From: Pseudaquabacterium pictum
Lineage (GTDB): Bacteria; Pseudomonadota; Gammaproteobacteria; Burkholderiales; Burkholderiaceae_C
Reading direction: 5' to 3'
Length of the DNA stretch: 64,000 nucleotides
NCBI RefSeq assembly: GCF_005403045.1
Contig: NZ_BJCL01000001.1
Span: 372,001-436,000 of the forward strand
This document shows, piece by piece, positions 1-10,241 of this stretch. Both the position numbers and the translations under genes were made by a program. The stretch's first letter is position 1; every line of letters begins with the position of its first letter. The notes under the pieces are model-generated. The model was not told the DNA's origin. It searched no databases and was given only the letters and a program-made list of their open reading frames with translations.

Positions 1-5
1 GACTG

Positions 6-986
6 ATGGCGGTTGCAGCGATGACCCACGCCGCCACCACCGAGCCCCAGCGCTGGCAGGTCGGCCTCGTCGGCTATGGCGAGGTGGGCCACATCCTGGC
101 CGAGGACCTGCGCGCCCAGGGCGTGGCCGTGGCCGCCTGGGACCTGAAGCTGGCCAGCCCGGCCAGTGCCGCGCCGCTACGGGCGCACGCCGGCGCCCAC
201 GGCGTGCAGCTGGCCACATCCGCCGCGGCCTTGGCCGCCGGGGTCGACCTGATCGTCAGTGCCGTCACCGCCAGCCAGGCCGTGCCGGTGGCGGCCGATT
301 GCGCACCTGCGATCCAGCCCGGCGCCTTCTTCCTCGACTTCAACTCCGCCTCGCCAGGCGCCAAGCAGCGCGCCGCCGCGCTGGTCGACGGGGCAGGGGG
401 CCGGTACGTGGAAGGCGCGGTGATGACCAGCATCCCGCCCTACCGCATCCGCGTGCCCCTGCTGCTGGGAGGCGGCCTGGCCGCCACGCTGGCACCACTG
501 CTCAACGCCCTGGGTTTCGATGCGAAGGTCGCGAGTGACCGCCTCGGCGTGGCCAGCGCCACCAAGATGTGCCGCAGCGTGATGATCAAGGGCCTGGAGG
601 CCATGGTCATCGAGAGCTTCACCACCGCGCGCTTCTACGGTGTGGAGGACGCCGTGCTGGCCAGCCTGCACGAGACCTTCCCGGGCATCGATTGGGAGAA
701 GCAGGGCGCCTATTTCTTCCAGCGGGTGATCGAGCACGGCCGCCGGCGCAGCGAGGAAGTGCGCGAGGTGGCCGAGACGGTGCGCGAGGCCGGCCTCGTG
801 CCGCACAGCGCCACTGGCACCGCCGAGCGCCAGGCCCACATCGCCGACCTGGCCGACGCCGGCGTGTTCGGAACCAAGGGCGCACCGGGCTTCGCCCGCA
901 GCGCCGACTGGCGCATAGAGGCCGACCGCATCCTGGAGGCTGCGGTTGCCGACCGCCTGCTGGCGGCCACCCGCAATAAGGACTGA
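6..986 (+). CDS. NAD(P)-dependent dehydrogenase with DUF1932 domain
   Basis: This 326-residue protein resembles the 6-phosphogluconate/3-hydroxyisobutyrate dehydrogenase superfamily. An N-terminal Rossmann fold carries GYGEVG at about residues 23-28, and the C-terminal half fits the helical DUF1932 domain. The ATG at 6 overlaps an upstream TGA (TGATG), so a preceding gene is probably translationally coupled; a second ATG at 21 is possible. It lies three bases ahead of ligI and reads as part of the protocatechuate 4,5-cleavage operon. The substrate is unknown; a role in reducing or oxidising a pathway intermediate is inferred from position only. It does not look like LigC, which is encoded separately downstream. 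Confidence 0.75.
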   Translation: MAVAAMTHAATTEPQRWQVGLVGYGEVGHILAEDLRAQGVAVAAWDLKLASPASAAPLRAHAGAHGVQLATSAAALAAGVDLIVSAVTASQAVPVAADCAPAIQPGAFFLDFNSASPGAKQRAAALVDGAGGRYVEGAVMTSIPPYRIRVPLLLGGGLAATLAPLLNALGFDAKVASDRLGVASATKMCRSVMIKGLEAMVIESFTTARFYGVEDAVLASLHETFPGIDWEKQGAYFFQRVIEHGRRRSEEVREVAETVREAGLVPHSATGTAERQAHIADLADAGVFGTKGAPGFARSADWRIEADRILEAAVADRLLAATRNKD

Positions 987-989
987 CCG

Positions 990-1918
990 ATGAGCAAACC
1001 CACCACGGGCGATTTCACCAAGACCAGCGGCTGGCTGGACTGGTACACCGGCCCCAGCAAGCCGGCCTTCCAGCTGCCACCCGGCAGCGTTGACGCCCAC
1101 TGCCATGTCTTCGGCCCGGGCGCCGAGTTTCCCTATGCGCCCGAGCGCAAGTACACCCCCTGCGATGCCAGCAAGCAGCAGCTGTTCGCGCTGCGCGACC
1201 ACCTGGGCTTCACCCGCAACGTGATCGTGCAGGCCACCTGCCACGGCGCCGACAACCGCGCCCTGGTCGATGCCTGCCGCGCCAGCGTTGGCAGGGCGCG
1301 CGGGGTGGCCACCGTCAGGCGGAGCATCAGCGATGCCGAGCTGCAGGACCTGCATGCCGCCGGCGTGCGCGGCGTGCGCTTCAACTTCGTCAAGCGCCTG
1401 GTCGACTTCACGCCCAAGGACGAACTGCTGGAAATCGCCGGCCGCATCGCCCAGCTGGGCTGGCACGTCGTCATCTACTTCGAGGCGGTCGACCTGCCCG
1501 AGCTGTGGGATTTCTTCACCGCGCTGCCCACCACCGTGGTGGTCGACCACATGGGCCGGCCCGATGTCAGCCTGCCGGTGGACGGCCCGCAGTTCGCGCT
1601 GTTCGAGCGCTTCATGCGCGAGCACGGCAATGTGTGGAGCAAGGTCAGCTGCCCCGAGCGGCTGTCGGTGACCGGCCCGAAGGCGCTGCACGGCGAGCGC
1701 CATGCCTACCAGGACGTGATCCCGTTCGCCCGCCGCATCGTCCAGCAGTTCCCCGACCGCGTGCTCTGGGGCACCGACTGGCCCCATCCCAACCTGAAGG
1801 ACCACATGCCCGACGACGGCCTGCTGGTCGACTTCATCCCGCACATCGCGCCCACCGCCGACCTGCAGCAGAAGCTGCTGGTGGACAACCCGATGCGTCT
1901 CTACTGGCCCGAGGAGGC

Positions 1919-1922
<4 letters not shown>
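990..1922 (+). CDS. ligI: 2-pyrone-4,6-dicarboxylate hydrolase
   Basis: This 310-residue amidohydrolase-superfamily enzyme should open the lactone 2-pyrone-4,6-dicarboxylate to 4-oxalomesaconate/4-carboxy-2-hydroxymuconate in protocatechuate meta-cleavage. The metal motif D-A-H-C-H is at residues 35-39. The family features GVRFNFVK, VVDHMGRPD and WGTDWPHP are all present, with the terminal catalytic aspartate near residue 263. The stop overlaps the next start (ATGA), which implies coupling to ligA. In Comamonas the orthologue is called pmdD and occupies the same place before pmdAB. The family call is firm. The alternative, 4-sulfomuconolactone hydrolase, is unlikely given ligABC next door. 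Confidence 0.9.
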
Positions 1923-3180
<1,258 letters not shown>

Positions 3181-3181
3181 C

Positions 3182-4144
3182 ATGGCCAAGACAATCAAGG
3201 TGGCGCTGGCCGGTGCGGGCGCCTTCGGCATCAAGCACCTCGATGGCATCCGGAACATCGACGGCGTGGAGGTGGTCTCGGTCATTGGCCGCGAGCTGGA
3301 CAAGACCAAGGAGGTGGCGGCCAAGTACGGCATCGCCCATGTCACCACCGACCTGGCCGACAGCCTGGCCCTGTCCGAGGTGGACGCGGTGATCCTCTGC
3401 ACCCCCACCCAGATGCATGCCAGCCAGACCCTGGCCTGCCTGCGCGCCGGCAAGCATGTGCAGGTGGAGATTCCGCTGTGCGACGTGCTGGCCGACGGCG
3501 AGGAGGCCGTGCGCGTGGCCGAGGCCAGCGGCCTGGTGGCGATGTGCGGCCACACCCGCCGCTTCAACCCCAGCCACCAGTGGGTGCACAACAGGATCAC
3601 CGCCGGCCAGTTCCACATCCAGCAGATGGATGTGCAGACCTATTTCTTCCGCCGCACCAACATGAACGCGCTGGGCCAGGCCCGCAGTTGGACCGACCAC
3701 CTGCTGTGGCACCACGCGGCGCACACCGTCGACCTGTTCGCCTACCAGGCGGGCAGCCCGATCGTGCAGGCCAACGCCATCCAGGGCCCGATCCACCCGA
3801 CGCTGGGCATCGCGATGGACATGAGCATCCAGCTCAAGGCTGCCAACGGCGCGATCTGCACGCTGAGCCTGTCGTTCAACAACGACGGTCCGCTGGGCAC
3901 CTTCTTCCGCTACATCGGCGACACCGGCACCTACATCGCCCGCTACGACGACCTGTTCAACGGCAAGGACGAGAAGATCGACGTCAGCCAGGTGGCGGTC
4001 AGCATCAACGGCATCGAGCTGCAGGATCGCGAGTTCTTTGCGGCCATCCGCGAAGGCCGCCAGCCCAACAGCAGCCTGGCCCAGGTGCTGCCCTGCTACC
4101 AGGTGCTGCACAAGCTGGAACAGCAGCTGAACGCCGCCGGTTGA
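3182..4144 (+). CDS. ligC: 4-carboxy-2-hydroxymuconate-6-semialdehyde dehydrogenase
   Basis: This 320-residue Gfo/Idh/MocA-family NAD(P) oxidoreductase should oxidise the hemiacetal of the ring-cleavage product to 2-pyrone-4,6-dicarboxylate, the substrate of LigI. The N-terminal Rossmann motif is GAGAFG (about residues 12-17), and the family segment VEIPLCDV sits where many relatives have EKP. It starts one base after the ligB stop. Gene order ligI-ligA-ligB-ligC matches pmdDABC of Comamonas. Function is assigned from family plus context, and I consider it secure. Confidence 0.92.
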   Translation: MAKTIKVALAGAGAFGIKHLDGIRNIDGVEVVSVIGRELDKTKEVAAKYGIAHVTTDLADSLALSEVDAVILCTPTQMHASQTLACLRAGKHVQVEIPLCDVLADGEEAVRVAEASGLVAMCGHTRRFNPSHQWVHNRITAGQFHIQQMDVQTYFFRRTNMNALGQARSWTDHLLWHHAAHTVDLFAYQAGSPIVQANAIQGPIHPTLGIAMDMSIQLKAANGAICTLSLSFNNDGPLGTFFRYIGDTGTYIARYDDLFNGKDEKIDVSQVAVSINGIELQDREFFAAIREGRQPNSSLAQVLPCYQVLHKLEQQLNAAG

Positions 4145-4148
4145 CGCG

Positions 4149-5186
4149 ATGAGCCTGCCGCAGCGCCGCATCGGCCCCTTCACCGTCTCGGCCATCGGGC
4201 TGGGCTGCATGAACCTGAGCCATGCCTACGGCGCGCCGCCGCCAGTGGCCGATGCCGATGCCGAGCGGCTGCTGCTGCAGGCGCTGGATGCCGGCATCAC
4301 GCTGTTCGACACCGCCGCGCTGTACGGTTTCGGTGCCAACGAGACGCTGGTGGGCCGGGTGCTGAAGCCGCACCGCCAGCGCATCACGCTGTGCAGCAAG
4401 GGTGGCATGAGCGGCCAGCCCGTGGGGCAGGGCGGGGCGCTGCAGCGGGTGATCGACGGCCGGCCCGAGGCCATCCGCCGCGATGTCGAGGCCAGCCTGC
4501 AGCGCCTGGGCACCGACGTCATCGATCTGTACTACCTGCACCGCTGGCACAAGGCCGTGCCCATCGAAGACTCGGTGGGAGAAATGGCCAGGCTGCAAGC
4601 CGAAGGCAAGCTGCGCGCGCTGGGCTTGAGCGAGGTATCCGCCACCACGCTTCGCCGCGCACACGCCGTGGCGCCGATCACCGCGGTGCAGAGCGAATAC
4701 TCGTTGTGGAGCCGCAACGCCGAGATCGCGGTGCTGGCGGAATGCCACCGCATCGGCGCAGCCTTCGTGGCCTTCAGCCCGGTGGCCCGTGCCTACCTGA
4801 CCGGCACCCTGCGTGATGTGTCGGCCTTCGACGCCAAGGACATCCGCCGCGCGATGCCGCGCTTTGCGCCGGCCACCTATGCCGCCAACCTGGTGCTGCT
4901 GGAACCGTACGCGGCCATCGCGCAGCAGGCCGGCTGCAGCCAGGCGCAACTCGCGTTGGCCTGGCTGCTGGCCCAGGGCGAGCACATCGTGCCCATCCCC
5001 GGCACGGTGAATCCAGACCACTTGGCCGAGAACCTGGGCGCCGCCACGGTGCAACTGTCACCGCAGGTGCTGGCACAGCTGGACGCGCTTTTCCAGCCGC
5101 AGGTCATCCATGGCCCGCGCTACAACGCCCAGAACCAGGCCGAGATCGACACCGAAGACTTTCCAGGCACCGCCCACGGTGGCTGA
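4149..5186 (+). CDS. Aldo/keto reductase
   Basis: A 345-residue aldo/keto reductase with the standard tetrad: Asp in LFDTAALYG, Tyr in ALYG, Lys in LCSKGG and His in YYLHRW. It should reduce an aldehyde or ketone with NADPH. Four bases separate it from ligC, so it is probably the last gene of the protocatechuate operon. It is not a usual member of the lig/pmd pathway; detoxifying an aromatic aldehyde or acting on a lignin-derived side chain are guesses. No rho-independent terminator is obvious downstream. Confidence 0.8.
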   Translation: MSLPQRRIGPFTVSAIGLGCMNLSHAYGAPPPVADADAERLLLQALDAGITLFDTAALYGFGANETLVGRVLKPHRQRITLCSKGGMSGQPVGQGGALQRVIDGRPEAIRRDVEASLQRLGTDVIDLYYLHRWHKAVPIEDSVGEMARLQAEGKLRALGLSEVSATTLRRAHAVAPITAVQSEYSLWSRNAEIAVLAECHRIGAAFVAFSPVARAYLTGTLRDVSAFDAKDIRRAMPRFAPATYAANLVLLEPYAAIAQQAGCSQAQLALAWLLAQGEHIVPIPGTVNPDHLAENLGAATVQLSPQVLAQLDALFQPQVIHGPRYNAQNQAEIDTEDFPGTAHGG

Positions 5187-5286
5187 CGGGCTGGACGGCA
5201 ACAACACAACCCGGCCTGCGTGGAACGCTGCCAGGGCTTTCTGAATCCCAGTCAGACCAAACCGGGCGCGAACCCGGCCATCGCCA

Positions 5287-5526
5287 TCAGGGCTTGCTGC
5301 CGCCTTCGGCGTCGGCTTCCTTGCAGCTGGGCGAGCAGACGAACTGCGCCTTGCCCAGCAACCGCCGGCTCTTCAGCTGGCTGCGCGGCCGGTGTTTGCC
5401 GCAGAGGAAGCAGGACATCGTGGCAGCGCCGAAAGCGCCAGCCGCGGTGAATGGAGAACCAGGAGTCTTGCTGCGATAACGCAGGCCGTCGGAATCGATG
5501 GAGGTCTTGGTATCGGCTTTGGCCAT
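5287..5526 (-). CDS. Small conserved protein with Cys-rich zinc-ribbon-like C-terminus
   Basis: This 79-residue basic protein has paired cysteines, CFLC near the middle and C-S-P-S-C about 28 residues later. The spacing could bind one zinc ion (CxxC...CxxxC). The N-terminal half (MAKADTKTS) is hydrophilic and probably disordered. An ATG start and an AT-rich, promoter-like stretch about 90-130 bases upstream support a real gene. I do not recognise a named family; small proteins of this type are common in Burkholderiales genomes. Binding nucleic acid or protein through the ribbon is only a guess. Confidence 0.55.
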   Translation of the reverse strand: MAKADTKTSIDSDGLRYRSKTPGSPFTAAGAFGAATMSCFLCGKHRPRSQLKSRRLLGKAQFVCSPSCKEADAEGGSKP

Positions 5527-5615
5527 GGGTGTGCGCGGGGCGGGCGTTGAAGTGGCTGTGCAGGGACCTGCACGTCACTGCGGCTGAATACTGAAGATCC
5601 GGCCCAGATGCATGC

Positions 5616-5660
5616 ATTATGCCACAGGTCGTTTATTTGACATAATATACATCGTCGCGG
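5616..5660 (-). promoter_or_regulatory. AT-rich promoter-like patch
   Basis: This is a conspicuous AT-rich island in otherwise GC-rich DNA. Read on the minus strand it contains a CATAAT hexamer (complement of 5616-5621) preceded 17 bases upstream by a weak -35-like element. The start codon at 5526 is about 90 bases downstream. No plus-strand gene begins nearby, so the small Cys-rich gene is the likely target. Confidence 0.3.
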
Positions 5661-5763
5661 TTTTGGACAAGGTGAGGTGCATGCCCTGAGCGCAGCCACA
5701 CCGCCTGCCAGTCCATCTGACTGGCCATCTCCGACACCAGCAGCGTTGCCGCCCGCCCGGGCC

Positions 5764-6216
5764 TCACCACTCCGGGTTCACCGGCCCGATGGGCAAACCG
5801 GCCGTCCACTCCGCTGCGGGTGCGGCCGCCGGCGGCGCCACCGGCGCGGGTGCCACGGCAGCCTGCAGCCGGCTGCGATCGCCGGGTTCACGGCACAAGA
5901 CCACCAGTTGCGCGGGACGCCGCGGCGGCTCGACCCAGGCGGCCAGCGTCTTCATGGTGCTGCGCCAGCGCCCGGCCTCGGCCTCCGGCGGCAGGCTGTG
6001 GCCGGCTTCGCGCACGATCTCGCCGCCCAGCGGACAGAGGCGTTGAGCCTCGCGCCGCAATCGGTGCACGTCGCCACCATTCAATTCGTAGGCCGAGACG
6101 TCGCTTCGGCCGGTGGCCAGTTGCCGCACATCGGACTGGGTGGCGCAGCCGGCCAGCCCCAGTGCCAGCACCGACAGCAGACAGGCGCCAGCAGCGCGCG
6201 GCCGATCAGATGCCAT
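5764..6216 (-). CDS. Putative outer-membrane or periplasmic lipoprotein
   Basis: Taking the ATG at 6216 gives a 150-residue protein beginning MASDRPRAAG, followed by a hydrophobic stretch and the lipobox L-A-G-C. This is a signal peptidase II site, with lipidated Cys at about residue 26. The mature part has a Cys pair and a Pro/Ala-rich tail before the C-terminal VNPEW. The open frame extends 96 bases further upstream, but that would bury the signal peptide. The start overlaps the end of the next upstream gene by 11 bases. No domain is recognised; the function is unknown. Confidence 0.6.
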   Translation of the reverse strand: MASDRPRAAGACLLSVLALGLAGCATQSDVRQLATGRSDVSAYELNGGDVHRLRREAQRLCPLGGEIVREAGHSLPPEAEAGRWRSTMKTLAAWVEPPRRPAQLVVLCREPGDRSRLQAAVAPAPVAPPAAAPAAEWTAGLPIGPVNPEW

Positions 6217-6418
6217 CGTCGGGCTCGCCGGCGTCAGCACTCTGGTCGGCGGCATCGTCGCCACCGTCCGGCGCACCACCGAGCAGCGGCTTGTCCAGCG
6301 GGCGGCAGACACGGCGGTGCAAGCGCTCCAGCCGGTCCGACGCCTCGATCTGCGCCAGCACGGCCTGCGGGTCGATCATCAGCGCAAAGGGATTGACGTT
6401 GCGGCGCAGCGGTTGCAT
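6206..6418 (-). CDS. Short conserved protein (MQPLRRNVNPFALM family-like)
   Basis: With the ATG at 6418 this is a 70-residue soluble protein. Its first ~45 residues look conserved and helical (RRNVNPFALM, AVLAQIEAS, RPLDKPLL); the tail is acidic and low in complexity (DGGDDAADQ). I recall similar short uncharacterised proteins in Burkholderiales in which the NPFA and PLDKP segments recur, but I cannot name a Pfam family. An ATG 42 bases further upstream (6460) is less likely. It overlaps the lipoprotein start downstream, suggesting one transcript. Confidence 0.55.
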   Translation of the reverse strand: MQPLRRNVNPFALMIDPQAVLAQIEASDRLERLHRRVCRPLDKPLLGGAPDGGDDAADQSADAGEPDDGI

Positions 6419-6562
6419 GGTGGATCCTGGGTGGTCACGGCGGTTTGCCTGTGAATCCACTGTAGGACGCCACCCTTGTCAGCTGAAGTCGGTCCAGCGA
6501 CATGCCGCGTGTCAGCGTTTGGATGACAGCCGCGTCAGCGCGGCCGGGCCCGTGCCTGGCGG

Positions 6563-7219
6563 TCAGCGGGCGCTGGCGGCCAGGCGTGCGGCCAACGACT
6601 CGCGGGCGGCGCGCTGTGCAAAGTCTGCCGGGCCCAGGTTGAGGTCGTTGCGCAGGCGCACATCAGCGCCCTGCTTCAGCAGCGCCGTCACGGCATCCTC
6701 CGGCCCGTACTGCGCCGCCATCATCAGCGGCGTGGTGCCGTTCGGCGAGCGTGCGTCGACGCGCGCACCACGGGTCAGGAGCACGGCGAGTGCCTTGCTG
6801 CCCGGCGCGGCCGCTGCGTAATGCAGCGGCGTCCAGCCCGCCTGGCCGCCTTCGGCCAGGCCTTCGATGCGGGCGCCCTTGTCCAGCAGCCGCGTCACCC
6901 AGGCATCGTGGTCGCGCAGGGCGGCCATCATCAGCGCGGTCTCGCCGGCATTGTTGGGCAGATCGAGGCGGATCTGCGGATGGTCGACCAGCACCTGGGC
7001 GACCTTGAAGGCGCCGTCGCGCTGGCTCAGGTACAGCAGATTCTGGCCCTTTTCATCCCGGCTGTTGGGGTCGAACCCGCGGGCCAGCAAGTCGGCGACC
7101 GTGTGCGCATCGTCGTTGATGACGGACTTGAAGAAGTCCTCGTAAGCCCCTGCCCAGCTTGAAGAAACGCCGATTGTCAAAACAAGTTGGGCGAGAAATC
7201 GAAGGTAACGCTTGAACAT
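6563..7219 (-). CDS. Secreted ankyrin-repeat protein
   Basis: A 218-residue protein with an N-terminal signal peptide (MFKRYLRFLAQLVL... ending near SSSWAGA), so it is likely periplasmic. At least four ankyrin repeats follow, seen in GETALMMAALRDH, GWTPLHYAAAA and GTTPLMMAAQYG with regularly spaced DLLARGFD/RLLDKGA-type helices. Such repeats mediate protein contacts. The ATG at 7219 lies two bases past the tatD stop, so tatD and this gene are probably co-transcribed. The longer open frame upstream is a shadow of tatD. The partner is unknown. Confidence 0.8.
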   Translation of the reverse strand: MFKRYLRFLAQLVLTIGVSSSWAGAYEDFFKSVINDDAHTVADLLARGFDPNSRDEKGQNLLYLSQRDGAFKVAQVLVDHPQIRLDLPNNAGETALMMAALRDHDAWVTRLLDKGARIEGLAEGGQAGWTPLHYAAAAPGSKALAVLLTRGARVDARSPNGTTPLMMAAQYGPEDAVTALLKQGADVRLRNDLNLGPADFAQRAARESLAARLAASAR

Positions 7220-7221
7220 GC

Positions 7222-8025
7222 TCAGGTCTCCGTGGCGGGCGCAGGCAGCTGGAACAGGGCTTCGAAATTGCGGCTGGTGGCAGCCGCCACCACCTCCACC
7301 GGCACGCCTTTGATGCGCGCCAGTTCCGCCGCCACATGCGGCACCCAGGCCGGGCTGTTGGTCTTGCCGCGGTGCGGCACCGGCGCCAGGTAGGGGCTGT
7401 CGGTCTCGATCAGGCAGCGGTCCAGCGGCACGAAAGCGGCCACGTCGCGCAAGGCCTGGGCGGTCTTGAAGGTCAGGATGCCGGAGAACGAAATCATGAA
7501 ACCCAGGTCCAGGGCAGCGCGCGCCACCTCGGCGGTCTCGGTGAAGCAGTGGAACACGCCGGTCAACGCGCCGCGGGCGCCGGCCTGGGCGCTGCGCAGC
7601 ATGGCCACGGTGTCGTCCGATGCGCTGCGGGTGTGGATCACCAGCGGCTTGGCCACCGCCTGCGCCACCGCGATGTGCACCGCAAAGCGCGCCCGCTGCC
7701 AGGCCATGTCGTCCACACTGCGGCCGTTCAGGCGGTAGTAGTCCAGGCCCGTCTCGCCAACGCCCACCACCCTGGGCAACTCGGCCAAGGCCCGCAGCCC
7801 GCCGATGTCGGGCTCGGCCACGCCCTCGTTGTCGGGATGCACACCGGCGGTGCACCAGAAGTTGTCATGCGCCAGGGCCAGCGCATGCACGGTGGCGAAC
7901 TCTTCCAATGTGGTGCAGATGACCAGGGCGCGGTCGACGCGGGCGGCGGCCATGTCGGCGCGCACCGCATCGATGCGGCCGTGCAGGTCCGGGAAGCTGA
8001 GGTGGCAGTGGGAGTCGACGAACAT
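7222..8025 (-). CDS. tatD: TatD family metal-dependent DNase
   Basis: A TatD-type hydrolase of 267 residues from ATG 8025 (MFVDSHCH); an ATG at 8040 would add five residues. The metal-binding signature is complete: H-C-H near the N-terminus, GETGLDYYR, an HTRS histidine, HCFTET and IETDSPYLAP. The family acts as 3'-5' exonuclease or repair nuclease on DNA. It sits downstream of holB and pilZ on the minus strand, a common arrangement (tmk-holB-pilZ-tatD), and is followed directly by the ankyrin gene. Confidence 0.92.
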   Translation of the reverse strand: MFVDSHCHLSFPDLHGRIDAVRADMAAARVDRALVICTTLEEFATVHALALAHDNFWCTAGVHPDNEGVAEPDIGGLRALAELPRVVGVGETGLDYYRLNGRSVDDMAWQRARFAVHIAVAQAVAKPLVIHTRSASDDTVAMLRSAQAGARGALTGVFHCFTETAEVARAALDLGFMISFSGILTFKTAQALRDVAAFVPLDRCLIETDSPYLAPVPHRGKTNSPAWVPHVAAELARIKGVPVEVVAAATSRNFEALFQLPAPATET

Positions 8026-8068
8026 GGGATGGGGCCGCACCGGCGCCGCGCTGCAGCGGCGGCCAGGC

Positions 8069-8503
8069 TCAGACGGTCTGCGTCGGCCGGGACGAGGAGA
8101 TCTGCGTGCCCAGGATCTCCTCGATCTTGAGCTTCAACAGGCGGGTCTTGTCGTCGGCGGGGAAGCGCACGCCCACGCCCTGGGTGCGACCGCCCGAGGC
8201 GTTGGCCGGCGTGATCCAGGCCACCTTGCCGGCCACCGGGTAGCGCTGCGGATCGTCGGGCAGCGACAACAGCAGGTAGATATCTTCGCCCAACCGGTAG
8301 GGCTTCTGCGTGGGCACGAACAGGCCGCCGTCGTTGAGCAGTGGAATGTAGGCGGCATACAGCGCGCCCTTCTCGCGGAACACCAGCTGGATGACGCTGG
8401 GCCGGGCGCCCGCGGCCGCCGCGCCATTGGCATTGGTGGCCACGCCGCCCGCGCCGGCGGACGCCAGGCCGCTGCTCGCACCGAAGGGGGCGGAATCGCT
8501 CAT
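8069..8503 (-). CDS. pilZ: PilZ domain protein (type IV pilus / c-di-GMP related)
   Basis: A 144-residue protein whose C-terminal ~100 residues form a PilZ domain (LVFREKGALYAAYIPL, GGLFVPT, GEDIYLLL). The N-terminal ~40 residues are Gly/Ala/Ser-rich and probably flexible. PilZ proteins of this locus support type IV pilus assembly, and many of them have lost the c-di-GMP binding motif. No RxxxR motif is evident, and D/NxSxxG is not clear either, so it may not bind c-di-GMP. ATG 8503 overlaps the holB stop by four bases. An ATG 48 bases upstream would lie inside holB. Confidence 0.88.
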   Translation of the reverse strand: MSDSAPFGASSGLASAGAGGVATNANGAAAAGARPSVIQLVFREKGALYAAYIPLLNDGGLFVPTQKPYRLGEDIYLLLSLPDDPQRYPVAGKVAWITPANASGGRTQGVGVRFPADDKTRLLKLKIEEILGTQISSSRPTQTV

Positions 8504-9594
8504 CGCGCCGAGTGTAGCGAAGCGCCGCGGGCTGGCGCGGGTGCCGGCCACACGGCCGCTGCCTGCGACACCAGCGACTCCACCAACAGCGCCGCGCTCC
8601 AGGGGTGCTCGTCATGCCGGGCCACCCTGAGCAGCGCCTGCTGCCAGGTGCGCAGTGCCGCCAGATCGGTGCCACCCGGCAGGCCGGCGGCGGCGAAGAA
8701 GCGCGGTGCGCCGCCGGCGGCCTGCACCTGGGCGTCATGCGCCAGCTTCAGCAGCAGTTCCACCACCCGCGGGATCGGCCGGCCTTGCAGCGCTGCGGCA
8801 TCGCCCGCCGCCACCCGGCGTGGCAGACCCGACAGCAGCGCCGGCGTGAAACCCTCCTGCACCCAGGCCAAGGCCTCCAGTGGGCTGCCGCCAGCCAGGG
8901 CCAGCAGGGCCTCGGGCGCGTCCAGCCCCTGCCCCAGCAACCAGGCGCGGGCCTGGTCCACCGGCGGCAGGGCGATGCGCAGGCGCTGGCAGCGGCTGCG
9001 CACGGTGGGCAGCAGGTGCTCGGGGTCGGCACTGGTCAGCAGCACCCGCATCTGGCCGGGCGGCTCTTCCAACGTCTTCAGCAGCGCATTGGCCGCCGAC
9101 AGGTTGAGCGCATCGGCCGGGTGCAGCAGAAGCACCTTGGCGCGGCCGCGGCCGCTGGTCTGCTGGGCCCAGTCGATGGCGGCGCGCACCTGGTCGATGC
9201 GCAGCTCGCGGCTGGGCTTGGCCTCGCCCTTGGGTGCGATGTAGTCGTCCTCGTCGGTCCAGCCGCGCTGCACCCGCAGCGCGGCTGGCAGCACCAGGCG
9301 CAGGTCCGGATGCGCACGTGTGGCCACCAGGTGGCAGCTGGCGCAGCGTCCGCAGGCGCGGGCCGCGGCGGTTCCGGCGGGCACCGATTCACACAGCAGC
9401 GTCTGCGCCAGCAGCACCGCCATGTCGAAGTGGCCGGCGCCGGCCGGGCCGTGGATCAGCAGCGCGTGGGCGCCGGCCAGTTGCCGGGCGGCGGCCAGGC
9501 CATCGGCCAGCCAGGGCAGCGGCAACTGCCCGTCGGGCTGCACGCCCAGCGGCGCGGCCGGGCCGTCGCGCAGCGCGGCATCGGCCTTGGCCAT
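8500..9594 (-). CDS. holB: DNA polymerase III delta' subunit
   Basis: A 364-residue clamp-loader delta' subunit. The N-terminal AAA+ fold has a degenerate nucleotide site (IHGPAGAGHF, without the P-loop lysine-serine), typical of delta'. A zinc module follows with C...C-G-R-C-A-S-C spacing, and LLHPADALNLSAANALLKTLEEPP is the characteristic sensor region. It works with HolA and DnaX in loading the beta clamp. ATG 9594 overlaps the tmk stop (TGATG), so expression is coupled to thymidylate kinase. Confidence 0.93.
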   Translation of the reverse strand: MAKADAALRDGPAAPLGVQPDGQLPLPWLADGLAAARQLAGAHALLIHGPAGAGHFDMAVLLAQTLLCESVPAGTAAARACGRCASCHLVATRAHPDLRLVLPAALRVQRGWTDEDDYIAPKGEAKPSRELRIDQVRAAIDWAQQTSGRGRAKVLLLHPADALNLSAANALLKTLEEPPGQMRVLLTSADPEHLLPTVRSRCQRLRIALPPVDQARAWLLGQGLDAPEALLALAGGSPLEALAWVQEGFTPALLSGLPRRVAAGDAAALQGRPIPRVVELLLKLAHDAQVQAAGGAPRFFAAAGLPGGTDLAALRTWQQALLRVARHDEHPWSAALLVESLVSQAAAVWPAPAPARGASLHSAR

Positions 9595-10241
9595 CAGCCG
9601 CCCTGCCCTGCAGCCAGCGGCCGGCCGAAGACCGCCTGGTGCACCGCCGCCCACACCACGTCACGCGGCTGGTCGGCATCGATGCGCACGAAGCGCTGCG
9701 CGTCGGCCTCGGCGCGGCGGGCATAGCCGGCGCGCACCCGGTCGAAGAAGGCCAGGTCTTCGCGCTCCAGGCGGTCGGCGTCGCGTGCGGCGGCGCGGCG
9801 CTGCGCGGCCACCGCCGGCGGCAGGTCGAACCAGACGGTGAGGTCGGGCTGCACCAGGCCACCGGCGCCATCGGCCTGCACCCAGGTTTCCAGCTGGGCC
9901 AGCACCGTGGCATCGAACCCGCGGCCGCCGCCCTGGTAGGCGAAGGTGGCGTCGGTGAAGCGGTCGCACAGCACCACCTGGCCGGCGGCCAGCGCCGGCT
10001 GGATGACCGTGCGCAGGTGGTCGCGCCGGCCGGCGAAGACCAGCAGCGCCTCGGTCAGCGCATCCATGGGCTGCTGCAGGAACAGGCTGCGCAGCTGCTC
10101 GGCCAGCGGCGTGCCGCCGGGCTCGCGGGTCAGCAGCACGGTGTGGCCCTGGGCGCGCAGCGCCGCGGCCAGCGCGTCGATGTGCGAGGACTTGCCGGCA
10201 CCGTCGATGCCTTCGAAGCTGATGAAGCGGCCACCGCTCAT
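9594..10241 (-). CDS. tmk: Thymidylate kinase
   Basis: A 215-residue dTMP kinase that makes dTDP for DNA synthesis. The P-loop GIDGAGKSS is at about residues 11-19, the dTMP-binding segment is TREPGG, and the conserved [15 protein letters not shown] block is intact. The LID region has [14 protein letters not shown] 10241 overlaps the mltG stop by four bases, and a much longer open frame upstream is a shadow of mltG. It is part of a tightly overlapping minus-strand operon. Confidence 0.95.
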   Translation of the reverse strand: MSGGRFISFEGIDGAGKSSHIDALAAALRAQGHTVLLTREPGGTPLAEQLRSLFLQQPMDALTEALLVFAGRRDHLRTVIQPALAAGQVVLCDRFTDATFAYQGGGRGFDATVLAQLETWVQADGAGGLVQPDLTVWFDLPPAVAAQRRAAARDADRLEREDLAFFDRVRAGYARRAEADAQRFVRIDADQPRDVVWAAVHQAVFGRPLAAGQGG

